From positions 124,001 through 188,000 of the forward strand of contig NZ_FQZA01000005.1 of assembly GCF_900141995.1 (NCBI RefSeq): DNA of 64,000 nt. Reading direction: 5' to 3'. How positions within the stretch are numbered: position 1 is the first letter of the stretch; each line of letters opens with the position of its first letter. Origin of the DNA: Palleronia salina (lineage in GTDB: Bacteria; Pseudomonadota; Alphaproteobacteria; Rhodobacterales; Rhodobacteraceae). Below the pieces are notes generated by a model, which had not been told where the DNA came from, made no database searches, and saw only the letters and a list, made by a program, of their open reading frames with translations. Below, piece by piece: positions 44,692-52,609 of this stretch. The translations under genes and the position numbers were made by a program.

Positions 44692-44876
44692 GCACCGTCG
44701 GACTGTCCGCCGGCGCCATGTTACGGTCTGTCACGCTGCTTTGAGAGCGCGTCATCGCCCGTTGTGTTGAACAAATCACAGCCTACATTCTAAGCACATG
44801 ACATCTTGCGCGGCCCGCCGCTTTTTCCGTGGCCCCGCGACAGGCGACATTCTCAACCCGTAAGGAGAGACGACGC

Positions 44877-46340
44877 GTGACGTCCCAAGCAATCACATTC
44901 AGGCCCGTCCGCAGCACCATGCGGCAATGGCTGTCCGCCCTCATGCTGGGCGGCGCCCTGGTTCTGACCCAGACGGTCACGGCCAAGGCAACCCCCGAAA
45001 CCTTTGCACCGCTGGCCGAACAGATCTCGGACTCGGTCGTGAACATCACCACGTCCACCACCGTCGCGGCCCGTTCGGGACCCGCGCCGCAGATCCCCGA
45101 GGGTTCGCCCTTCGAGGACTTCTTCCGCGACTTCATGGACCGCGCCCCCGGGGGCGAGGGTCAGCGTCCGCGCCGCAGCCAGGCGCTGGGCTCGGGCTTC
45201 GTGATCTCGGAAGACGGCTTTATCGTGACGAACAACCACGTCATCGAAGGCGCCGACGAGATCAATATCGAGTTCTTCAACGGCGAAGAGCTTCCGGCCG
45301 AGGTGATCGGCACGGACCCCAAGACGGACATCGCGCTTCTGAAGGTCGACAGCGATGCGCCCCTTCAGCCGGTTCCGTTCGGCAACAGCGACGAGGCGCA
45401 GGTCGGCGACTGGGTCATGGCCATGGGCAACCCGCTGGGTCAGGGCTTCTCGGTCTCGGCCGGTATCGTGTCGGCCCGCAACCGTGCGCTTAGCGGCACC
45501 TATGACGACTACATCCAGACCGACGCCGCCATCAACCGCGGCAACTCGGGCGGACCGCTGTTCAACATGGACGGCGAAGTCGTCGGCGTGAACACCGCGA
45601 TCCTGTCGCCCAACGGCGGCTCCATCGGCATTGGCTTCGCCATGTCGTCGAACGTGGTGACCAAGGTCGTCGACCAGCTGAAAGAGTTCGGCGAGACCCG
45701 CCGCGGCTGGCTGGGCGTGCGCATCCAGGACGTGACCGACGATATCGCTGAAAGCATCGGTCTCGAAACCGCCGAGGGCGCGCTGGTCACCGACGTGCCC
45801 GAAGGTCCCGCGATGGAAGCCGGCATGGAAGCGGGCGACGTGATCGTGTCGTTCAACGGCAATGACATCGAGGATACCCGCGAGCTTGTCCGCCGCGTGG
45901 GCGATGCCGCGGTCGGCGCCGAGGTCCCCGTCACCGTGTTCCGTGAAGGCGACGAGGTCGAGCTGACCGTCGTCCTGGGACGCCGGGAAGAGGCCGAGGC
46001 CGTGCCCGCCGCCATGAGCAGCGACGACGCGGAAGAGCTGTCCGAGACCGAGCTTCTGGGCATCACGGTCGCCCCCCTGACCGACGAGATGCGCGAAGAG
46101 CTGGGCGTGTCGAACGGCATGGACGGCCTCGCCGTGACCGAGGTCTCCGAGGACAGCGACGCGTTCGAGAAGGGCATCCGTGCCGGTGACGTCATCACCG
46201 AGGCGGGCCAGGAAAAGGTCGCATCGGCCTCGGATCTCGAGGCGCGTGTCGAAGCCGCGCAGGAAGCCGGCCGCAAGTCGATCCTGCTGCTGATCCGCCG
46301 CGGCGGCGAGCCGCGCTTCGTGGCCCTGCCGATCGAATGA
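44877..46340 (+). CDS. degP: Do-family periplasmic serine protease (DegP/DegQ)
   Basis: This periplasmic quality-control protease and chaperone has 487 residues. A GTG start at 44877 is chosen because AAGGAGAG lies eight to ten bases before it. A signal anchor follows (about residues 15-35). The trypsin-like domain has catalytic His in NNHVIEGA, Asp in KTDIALLK and Ser in NRGNSGGPLFN. Two PDZ domains follow; the second contains SNGMDGLAVTEV. It follows hflKC-DUF2065 by 185 bp and probably has its own promoter. Confidence 0.95.
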   Translation: MTSQAITFRPVRSTMRQWLSALMLGGALVLTQTVTAKATPETFAPLAEQISDSVVNITTSTTVAARSGPAPQIPEGSPFEDFFRDFMDRAPGGEGQRPRRSQALGSGFVISEDGFIVTNNHVIEGADEINIEFFNGEELPAEVIGTDPKTDIALLKVDSDAPLQPVPFGNSDEAQVGDWVMAMGNPLGQGFSVSAGIVSARNRALSGTYDDYIQTDAAINRGNSGGPLFNMDGEVVGVNTAILSPNGGSIGIGFAMSSNVVTKVVDQLKEFGETRRGWLGVRIQDVTDDIAESIGLETAEGALVTDVPEGPAMEAGMEAGDVIVSFNGNDIEDTRELVRRVGDAAVGAEVPVTVFREGDEVELTVVLGRREEAEAVPAAMSSDDAEELSETELLGITVAPLTDEMREELGVSNGMDGLAVTEVSEDSDAFEKGIRAGDVITEAGQEKVASASDLEARVEAAQEAGRKSILLLIRRGGEPRFVALPIE

Positions 46341-46366
46341 TCCGCGTGACCTGATCCGGAACACCA

Positions 46367-46390
46367 AAACGGCCCCCTCGGGGGCCGTTT
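46367..46390. terminator. bidirectional terminator between degP and the subtilase gene
   Basis: AAACGGCCCCC (46367-46377) and its complement (46380-46390) make a perfect 11-bp stem with T-rich sequence downstream on the plus strand. It ends degP and, on the other strand, the three-gene unit ending at 46415. Confidence 0.85.
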
Positions 46391-46414
46391 CTCGTTTTCG
46401 GGTCGCGGGACAGG

Positions 46415-47794
46415 TCAGGCGTCCGGGAAGGTCGGCTTGCCGTCCCAACACGGCATCGAGAGTGGCGCATCCGGGTCGCCCACCGCGTGGCATTTTCCCA
46501 GAAGCCAGCCCTTCGCCTCGACGCCCGAGCGTCCCGTCATCGCACCGGTCGACATTCCCAACGACAGGAAACCGGCCACCAGGGCCGAGGCCGCCGACGT
46601 GCCGCCGAACCGGCTGAAATAAGACCCGAACTCGCTGATCGGGGCGCCAACCGGGTCGGTCGGAACCGAGCCGCCCGAATACCCCGCCGGCCCCGGCACA
46701 TCGGTGCTGATGATGTCGAACCGCGAATACTTGGCGTTGTCGTTGTCGGCCGGGACGCCGGTGGGATCGTAGTCCGGTGCGCTTTCGTCCAGGCGGATCT
46801 CGGTCGCGTCGAAGACCTCGGCGTCGTTGCTGGGCGCCGCCACGGTGACACCGCGCGCGGGGGCGAAGCCGCTGCGCTGCCCCTTGGCATTCACGGCGCC
46901 GACCGAGATGATCCCGTTATGATCCGTGGCCAGGTTCGCGGGGTAGATCCCGCCATCCTCGGCGGCGTTCCCCGCCGCGCACACCACCGGGCGGCGGTGC
47001 GACACGGCGACGATCAGGGCGGCCAGTTCGCTCCAGAGATCGGCCTCGCCCTCGACGGGGGCGACCTGCCGCACCATGTCACCGAGACTGCGGTCGCCGA
47101 TCTTGATGTCGTCCAGTTCGGGCACGGTGCGGCCCGGGTCGGCGATCACCCGGGGCAGCAGGACGACATCCGCGCCCACGAGGTCGGCATAGAGGAACGC
47201 GAGGATCAGGCTTTCCGGCGCCGGGTCGAAATTGGTCGACACCTGGATGATCCGGCACATGGGATCGACACCGCTGTAGGGCAGCGGCAGGTCGGCGGTT
47301 CCGCCGCCGGGCAGGGCCTGCTTGGCGATGGCGGGGCGGGCGCCGACCAGCCCGGCGATGTTGGTGCCATGGGCCGAGAACAGCGGGGACACGCAGGGCT
47401 GAACGCCAAGGTGGTGCGCCGCCGAGCCCGAGGACAGCCGGTCCACCAGCTCGGCCAGCAAGCCCGAACTGCGGGGCAGTCCGTCGGCGATCGTCGTCGT
47501 CCAGTCCAGCGGCAGCGCGCCGATCTGGTCCTGCCCCTCGGGCAGGTAGGGAAAGGATCCCAGCCGCGCCGAGAACAGGTCCAGCGAAAGGTCGCGGTCG
47601 ATCACGTCGACAAGGTTCGGATGGTCCGGCGCGGCCGAGGTGTCGATGATGACGACCTTCGTGGGTCTCTCGGGCTTGGACGGCGCCCAGCCGCGCGGGG
47701 CATGATCCGCGTCCAGCACGCCGAGGGTGACCAGGTGCCACAGCGCATCGTAATGCAGCGCGGCGGGGGCGGGGGCCGGCGTTGTCGCGGTCAT
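46415..47794 (-). CDS. S8-family (subtilisin-like) serine protease, apparently cytoplasmic
   Basis: The 459-residue protein has a complete subtilase triad: Asp51 in VVIIDTSAAPDHPN, His142 in FSAHGTNIAGLVGA, Ser400 in FGGTSAASALVAG, with oxyanion Asn276 in VCAAGNAAEDGG. It has no signal peptide, membrane helix or recognisable pro-domain, so it is probably made in active form inside the cell. Substrate unknown. It is the last gene of a minus-strand unit; its ATG shares an A with the stop of the PAP2-like gene. This coupling suggests stable co-production with that protein. Confidence 0.88.
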   Translation of the reverse strand: MTATTPAPAPAALHYDALWHLVTLGVLDADHAPRGWAPSKPERPTKVVIIDTSAAPDHPNLVDVIDRDLSLDLFSARLGSFPYLPEGQDQIGALPLDWTTTIADGLPRSSGLLAELVDRLSSGSAAHHLGVQPCVSPLFSAHGTNIAGLVGARPAIAKQALPGGGTADLPLPYSGVDPMCRIIQVSTNFDPAPESLILAFLYADLVGADVVLLPRVIADPGRTVPELDDIKIGDRSLGDMVRQVAPVEGEADLWSELAALIVAVSHRRPVVCAAGNAAEDGGIYPANLATDHNGIISVGAVNAKGQRSGFAPARGVTVAAPSNDAEVFDATEIRLDESAPDYDPTGVPADNDNAKYSRFDIISTDVPGPAGYSGGSVPTDPVGAPISEFGSYFSRFGGTSAASALVAGFLSLGMSTGAMTGRSGVEAKGWLLGKCHAVGDPDAPLSMPCWDGKPTFPDA

Positions 47795-48672
47795 CACAGC
47801 CACTCCGCCTGGGCGGCCAGCATCTGTTCGGCGCAGACCTGTTCCAGCACCGGCGCCACCATGCGGGCCAGCGCATATCCGGCCGCCGTGTCCGAGGCAT
47901 AGTGCAACCCGGCCCATTCGCGGTTCTCGGCGATGCGGCGCGCTGTCACGAACATCTCGGAGCTTGCCGGGTGTTCGGGCAGCACGCGCGAGAACAGGAA
48001 CGCGACCGAGAATGACTGGAACGAATGGTTCGACGGGTACGACTGGTGCGCCGGGTTCGGCAGCAGGGGTCGCAGCCGCGGCTCGACCTGGTTCGGTCGG
48101 AGCACGCCGAAGCGATCCTTGTAGCGCAAGCCGATCTCGTCCGTCAGGGCGAGGATCAGGTAGAACAGGCTTTCGGTCGCGCCGTAGTCACCCAGCTCCT
48201 CGATCCCCAAAGGCCGAAGATAGCCCGACAGCTCCAGCCCGGCTTCGCGGTGGATCTCTTCGTGGCGTTGGGCCTCGGCCGGGCTGCGGCGCAGCGCCTG
48301 CTTGATCAGCAGGTCCACCGCCTCGCGCCGCAGATCGTCCAGCCCGGGCGGCGGCGCCAGCGGCAGCGCCATCCACTGGTCGGCCAGCTCGTGCAGTTTC
48401 CGGCGTTCGCGCCAGGGTTCCTGCATCCCGCCGTCGGGCGCGGCGTCGAGCATCCGGTTCCGGTTCCTGTTGCGGTTCCGGTTCCTGTTGCGATTGCGGT
48501 TCCTGTTGCGGTTGCGGTTGCGGTTGCGGTTCAGTGCCAGCACCGACAGCACACCGCCCGCCCCGGCGGCGACCTGCGGATCGGCGACCGGTTGCGCCGA
48601 GGTGTCGTTCAGCAACAGCCCGGTCGGCGTGACGGTAAAGCGGTTCGCCGCGAGAATGTCGTGTAGTCCCAT
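47794..48672 (-). CDS. PAP2/vanadium-haloperoxidase-fold protein with Asn-Arg repeats
   Basis: The 292-residue protein has the phosphate/vanadate-binding motifs of the PAP2 superfamily in its C-terminal half: K185-x6-R192-P193, P213-S-N-H216 (PSGH variant) and R251-x5-H257-x3-D261. It lacks evident membrane helices, so it resembles soluble bacterial acid phosphatases or vanadium haloperoxidases more than lipid phosphatases. Residues 48-73 are thirteen consecutive Asn-Arg pairs. It starts 12 bp after the regulator stop with a GAGGGGG site and is coupled to the subtilase gene. Whether it is a phosphatase or a haloperoxidase cannot be settled from motifs alone. Confidence 0.82.
   Translation of the reverse strand: MGLHDILAANRFTVTPTGLLLNDTSAQPVADPQVAAGAGGVLSVLALNRNRNRNRNRNRNRNRNRNRNRNRNRMLDAAPDGGMQEPWRERRKLHELADQWMALPLAPPPGLDDLRREAVDLLIKQALRRSPAEAQRHEEIHREAGLELSGYLRPLGIEELGDYGATESLFYLILALTDEIGLRYKDRFGVLRPNQVEPRLRPLLPNPAHQSYPSNHSFQSFSVAFLFSRVLPEHPASSEMFVTARRIAENREWAGLHYASDTAAGYALARMVAPVLEQVCAEQMLAAQAEWL
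48454..48531 (-). repeat. thirteen hexanucleotide units coding (Asn-Arg)13
   Basis: Thirteen six-base units encode Asn-Arg pairs. Asn is nearly always AAC (one AAT), while Arg alternates among CGC, AGG and CGG. Changes in unit number keep the reading frame, so length could vary between strains without inactivating the gene. Confidence 0.92.
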
Positions 48673-48684
48673 GGATGGCCCCCC

Positions 48685-50409
48685 TCAGCCGGAAATGCGC
48701 CGAACCGCGGCGATCAGGTCATCCTCGCGGTCGGACTGGGAAATGCGGAAGCGGGCTTTCTGCACCGCGGGATCGGTGAAATCGGGATCGCGCAGCAAAA
48801 GCCCGTCATAGACCTGGCGCGCCTCGTCCGCGCGGTCGGTCTTGGACAGGTTGACCACGAGGTATCGCATGGCCGCCGCGAAGCGCGGCTGCTTCGACAG
48901 GGCGGCCCGGCTGGCGGCGATGGCCTGCCCGTGCTGGCCCGCCATCGTGGCCGCCATGGCCAGCGTCGTGTCGTAGCTGTAGCTGAGCGGGCTGTAGGCC
49001 CCGATCGACACCGCGCGGCGGGCGGACTCGATGGCCGTCGCGTAATCCCCCGCGTACAGCCGGTTGAGCGCGTAGTGATCCCACACGAAGGCCTGGTGCG
49101 GGTTCAGTTGCAAGGCGCGTTCCAGCAGGCCGCGCGCCTGTTCGTGGTCGCGCAGAACGTAGCCGACCGCGTGCCCGAGACAGGCCAGCGCGATCGCGTT
49201 GAAGGGCGAATCGCGCAGCACGTCGGCGACGATGGCCCGGGTCTCGTCCTCGCCGGTCTTCGCCAGCGAGCCCAGGTTCTCGCCCACGCGAAAGCTGGTG
49301 GCATAGGCCGAGAGCGCGGGCATCAGGACGCCGCCCTGGCTGTCCTGCGCCCCGGCCAGCAACGTCTCGGCATTGTGCAGCGCGTTGCGGTCCAGGCGGA
49401 ACATCATGTTCAGCGCGGTGTAGCCGGTCAGCAGCGTCGAGGCGCCCTGCTGCGCGGGGGCGGGCCGGCGCCGCTCGATCTCGCGCGACAGGCGGTCGGC
49501 GTTCTGGGTGACGAAGCCCGCCAGGATCTGGCTGTCGGGGGTCAGCACCTCGGACCGGTCGGCCTGGATCGACTGGCTCCAGGCCAGGGTCATCGTCTCG
49601 GCCAGGTGGAAAAAGAAGGTCAGCGTCAGCGAGCCGTGCACCTGTAGGGTGCGCACGCGCAGGAAGTACTCGGTATCGCCCGCACCGATCAGCCGGTCCG
49701 ATGGCCCGCCCGCATCGCGGAAATCGTAGACGGCGATGGGATGAAGCTCGCCCAGGTTGCGCACGACGGATTCGATCAGGTGGTCGGCAACGAAGGCCGT
49801 CTGGTCGTCGCAGCCCTGCTGGATATGCGGCATGAGGCCGAGCGAAATGCGCCCGGCCTGCGGCATGGCGGGGGTGGCCGGCGGGGTGCTTTTCGGGGTG
49901 GGGACGGTTGCCGGCGACCGGGCGGCCCGTTCGGCCAGCCGCTCACGCGTCTCGTACCACCCCTGGCGCTCCATGAGCAGCCAGTCCTCGAACTCGGGGT
50001 CGCCGATATCGATGCCTTCCAGGAGGTCGACCTCTTCCGAAAGGCGGGCCGATGACAGCGTCGAAGGATCCTCTTCGACGGCATGGACATCGATCCACAG
50101 CGCGCCGGTGCGCAGGCCGAGGGTGTGGCGGTCGACCTCGAGGATCTGGTCGAACAAATCGCCCAGGTCGCGGCGCAGCTCGAAGATCGTCTGCCGCAGG
50201 CTGGTCGAGGCGTTCCGGTCGCTGCTGTCGGACCAGAGCTTGTCGCGCAGCCACACGCGTGTGCGCTGCCGCCGGGGCGCGAGCGCGAGAAGGGCGAGAA
50301 GCGCGCCCGCCTTCTGCCCCCGGGGCGTACGGGTCGCACCGTCGGCATCGGTCAGCGACAGCGGGCCGATCAGGTGGAGCCTAGCGACGGGGTGCGACAA
50401 GCCCAGCAT
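48685..50409 (-). CDS. SARP-like transcriptional regulator with helical repeat domain
   Basis: The 574-residue protein begins with an OmpR-type winged helix (LHLIGPLSLTDADG, then KAGALLALLALAPRRQRTRVWLRDKLW around residues 8-60, and STSLRQTIFELRR), followed by a BTAD-like helical region to about 160, the layout of SARP/AfsR-type activators. The middle (about 190-330) resembles the beta-rich module seen in adenylate-cyclase-linked regulators. The C-terminal 230 residues contain TPR-like helices (LLERALQLNPHQAFVWDHYALN). It probably controls its own operon with the PAP2-like and subtilase genes. The start at 50409 is uncertain: no clear ribosome binding site, and the frame is open to 50607. Confidence 0.8.
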   Translation of the reverse strand: MLGLSHPVARLHLIGPLSLTDADGATRTPRGQKAGALLALLALAPRRQRTRVWLRDKLWSDSSDRNASTSLRQTIFELRRDLGDLFDQILEVDRHTLGLRTGALWIDVHAVEEDPSTLSSARLSEEVDLLEGIDIGDPEFEDWLLMERQGWYETRERLAERAARSPATVPTPKSTPPATPAMPQAGRISLGLMPHIQQGCDDQTAFVADHLIESVVRNLGELHPIAVYDFRDAGGPSDRLIGAGDTEYFLRVRTLQVHGSLTLTFFFHLAETMTLAWSQSIQADRSEVLTPDSQILAGFVTQNADRLSREIERRRPAPAQQGASTLLTGYTALNMMFRLDRNALHNAETLLAGAQDSQGGVLMPALSAYATSFRVGENLGSLAKTGEDETRAIVADVLRDSPFNAIALACLGHAVGYVLRDHEQARGLLERALQLNPHQAFVWDHYALNRLYAGDYATAIESARRAVSIGAYSPLSYSYDTTLAMAATMAGQHGQAIAASRAALSKQPRFAAAMRYLVVNLSKTDRADEARQVYDGLLLRDPDFTDPAVQKARFRISQSDREDDLIAAVRRISG

Positions 50410-50620
50410 ATCCGAACCATAGAAAGGCGCGGGCGCATTTGGAAGAAAAGCGGAACTATGGTCCCGCGGTTCGGGCCACCGATCGGTCCCATGGCGAGCC
50501 ATGGATGCCCTTCGGACGACCCTCCCGAGGGTCTCGCTTTCTATGAATGGATCAAAGCCTTCGGTAATCAAATGAATTTCCCACTTTCCTCCAAATGCAC
50601 GAATCATCCTAGGAAGCCGG

Positions 50621-50671
50621 GCGTTAGCCGCGCGTTAGGCCTTTTCCGCGCGGGCGTTAACCTTGCGTCAA
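50621..50671. promoter_or_regulatory. 11-bp-periodic GCGTTAR heptamer array, candidate SARP site
   Basis: GCGTTAG occurs at 50621 and 50632, GCGTTAA at 50654, and GCGTCAA at 50665; the intervals are 11, 22 and 11 bp, so only the grid position 50643 is empty. SARP-family activators are known to bind heptameric direct repeats spaced by 11 bp, one helical turn. The array lies about 210 bp upstream of the SARP-like regulator start and 145 bp upstream of the fusion gene. Confidence 0.55.
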
Positions 50672-50778
50672 CTCGCGGAATTTGCGAGGTTCGCGGGTAT
50701 GGGAGCCGCCCGCCGCGCGGGCTGCGGATCCCGTTTTCCCTTGTCACGGCCCGTCGCGTCGCTGCCCTTGCGTCAGAT

Positions 50779-50793
50779 GATATATGATATATC
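50779..50793. promoter_or_regulatory. palindromic operator candidate for the GntR-type fusion protein
   Basis: GATATAT-G-ATATATC is a perfect 7-bp inverted repeat with a one-base centre, standing out in GC-rich surroundings, 21 bp before the fusion-gene start. GntR-family dimers bind short palindromes near their own promoters, so autorepression is likely. It may overlap a -10 region. Confidence 0.6.
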
Positions 50794-50814
50794 GTCGAGA
50801 TCGGGAGGATTCGA

Positions 50815-52590
50815 ATGAGCATGGCACTCGATAGCCGCGAGGCGACCGGGCGGCAGAAACTGTCCGAGATCGCGCGCGACCTCATTCGCGAGAAGATCGT
50901 CTATGACGAGTTCGGTTTCGGGCGCGTCCTGCGCGAATCCGAACTTTCTCAGATGCTGAACATGAGCAAGAGCCCCATCCGCGAGGCGCTGTCCGAGCTG
51001 GCCTACGAGGGGCTCGTGGTGATGTCGCCGAACCGGTCGGCCCGGGTCATGCAGTTGAGCGCGGGGGACATGGGGGACCTCGCTCACCTGCGCGAGATGC
51101 TTGAGGTCGACGGGCTGCGCATGGCGATGGCGTCCGACGCCGCCGGGTTGGCCGCCGCGCTCGATGCCCAGGTCCAGGCCGGTGCCGCCGCGCTCGAGGC
51201 TGACGATATCGAGGGGTTCAGCCGGTCGGACAACGAATTCCACCTCGAGATCTTCCGCCACTGCGGCAACCGCTACCTTGAACAGACATTCATTCAGTTC
51301 GCGCCGCGTATCCAGGCCATGCGTACCCGCCTGGCCCGCGAACGCGACCGCATCCGGACGTCGCACGCCACCCACACGGCCATCGTCGCCGCCGTGCAGG
51401 CGGGCGAATTGGAGCGCGCCATAGACCTGCTGCGCGATCACGTGCGCGACAATGCGGATGCCTATACCGATTTCTGCTCCACGAGCCGCGACATCGGCGC
51501 TCCGCCCCGCGTCATCCTGGCCGAGATGGAACGCTTCGCCCGCGCCGCGCTGGAGAAAGTGGGCGCCGACGCCGACACGACGGAGGCGGTCGTGCGCGCG
51601 CTGGCCCATGCGTCGGGCCTGGGCGTGGACACCCACGGCTACCGGCTGCTGCCCCACTACCTGCGGGGCTTCGCCGGGGGGCGGCTGAACCCCACGCCCA
51701 AGTTGAGCTTCCCGCGCGGCACCGGCGGGGCCGCTGTGCTGGACGCCGACGATGCCCACGGGGCGCGCGCCGGCTATGCCGCGGTCGATCGCGCCATCGA
51801 ACTGGCCCGGGAATACGGTGTCGGGGCCGTCGCTATCCGCGCGTCGTCGCATTTCGGGGCCGCCGGGGCCTATGCCACCGCCATCGCCGAGGCCGGCATG
51901 GCGGGGCTGGCCGTCTGCAACTCGGACGCCTTTGTCCGTCTGCATGGCGGGGCCGAGCGGTTCCACGGCACCAATCCGATCGCCTTCGCCGCGCCGGCCG
52001 GGCCGGGGCAGGCGCCGTGGCTCCTGGACATGGCGACCAGCGCGATCCCTTACAACAAGGTGCTGCTGTCGCGGTCGCTGAACAAGGCCCTGCCCGAGGG
52101 CACGGCTTCGGACGCGAACGGCGTCGACACCACCGCGCCCGGTATCGCCGAGATGCTGGCCCCGCTCGGGGCGGCCTTCGGCTACAAGGGCGCCGGGCTT
52201 GCCGGGATCTCCGAGATCCTGTCGTCGGCCCTGTCGGACGCGCCGCTCAGCCGCGAAATCGCGCCGATGGTCTCGGACGACATGGCCACGCCGCGCGGTC
52301 TGGGCGCCTTCGTCCTGGCCATCGACCCCGACGCCTTCATGGGGCGCGACGTGTTCCAGCAGGTCGTGTCACGCTACCGCGCCGCCATCCGCGCGTCGGA
52401 TGCGGCGCCGGGGCAGTCGGTCATGGCCGCAGGCGACCGCGAATGGGAGGAGGGCCGTCGCCGCCGCGCGCACGGGATCACGCTGGACCCGACCACGATC
52501 AAGGAGCTGGCGGAGTTTGCCGCCACGCACGAAATCGCCCCGCTCGGACTCGATGAAGACATCGACCGGGCGGATCAGAACGGTCATTGA
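50815..52590 (+). CDS. fusion of GntR/FCD regulator and malate/L-lactate-type dehydrogenase
   Basis: One uninterrupted frame of 591 codons joins two complete proteins. Residues about 15-75 are a GntR winged helix (SELSQMLNMSKSPIREALSEL), and 80-222 an FCD effector domain with metal ligands in DNEFHLEIF, THTAIV and RDHVRDN. After a linker of about 12 residues, residues 235-591 are a full Ldh_2-family NAD(P)-dependent 2-hydroxyacid dehydrogenase: GVDTHGYRLLPHYLRG, the catalytic-region SSHFGAAGAYA, NPIAFAAP and LLDMATS. The start has a GGGAGGA site. Such a protein could sense and oxidise the same hydroxyacid. It heads a TRAP transporter operon, supporting a catabolic role. Confidence 0.93.
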   Translation: MSMALDSREATGRQKLSEIARDLIREKIVYDEFGFGRVLRESELSQMLNMSKSPIREALSELAYEGLVVMSPNRSARVMQLSAGDMGDLAHLREMLEVDGLRMAMASDAAGLAAALDAQVQAGAAALEADDIEGFSRSDNEFHLEIFRHCGNRYLEQTFIQFAPRIQAMRTRLARERDRIRTSHATHTAIVAAVQAGELERAIDLLRDHVRDNADAYTDFCSTSRDIGAPPRVILAEMERFARAALEKVGADADTTEAVVRALAHASGLGVDTHGYRLLPHYLRGFAGGRLNPTPKLSFPRGTGGAAVLDADDAHGARAGYAAVDRAIELAREYGVGAVAIRASSHFGAAGAYATAIAEAGMAGLAVCNSDAFVRLHGGAERFHGTNPIAFAAPAGPGQAPWLLDMATSAIPYNKVLLSRSLNKALPEGTASDANGVDTTAPGIAEMLAPLGAAFGYKGAGLAGISEILSSALSDAPLSREIAPMVSDDMATPRGLGAFVLAIDPDAFMGRDVFQQVVSRYRAAIRASDAAPGQSVMAAGDREWEEGRRRRAHGITLDPTTIKELAEFAATHEIAPLGLDEDIDRADQNGH

Positions 52591-52609
52591 ACAAAAGGGA
52601 GAGAGATTA

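Larger units (their letters stand above)
50410..50814. other. divergent control region, 405 bp
   Basis: This gap separates the SARP-like regulator unit (minus strand) from the fusion gene (plus strand). It holds a direct-repeat heptamer array (50621-50671), an AT-rich palindrome (50779-50793) and the GGGAGGA ribosome binding site of the fusion gene (about 50803-50809). Short open frames inside show no family pattern or ribosome binding site. Confidence 0.7.

Noticed and set aside
48454-48531. CRISPR-like or origin iteron-like appearance of the hexamer repeat
   Set aside because: Units are six bases without spacers and are translated in frame within a protein with intact catalytic motifs.
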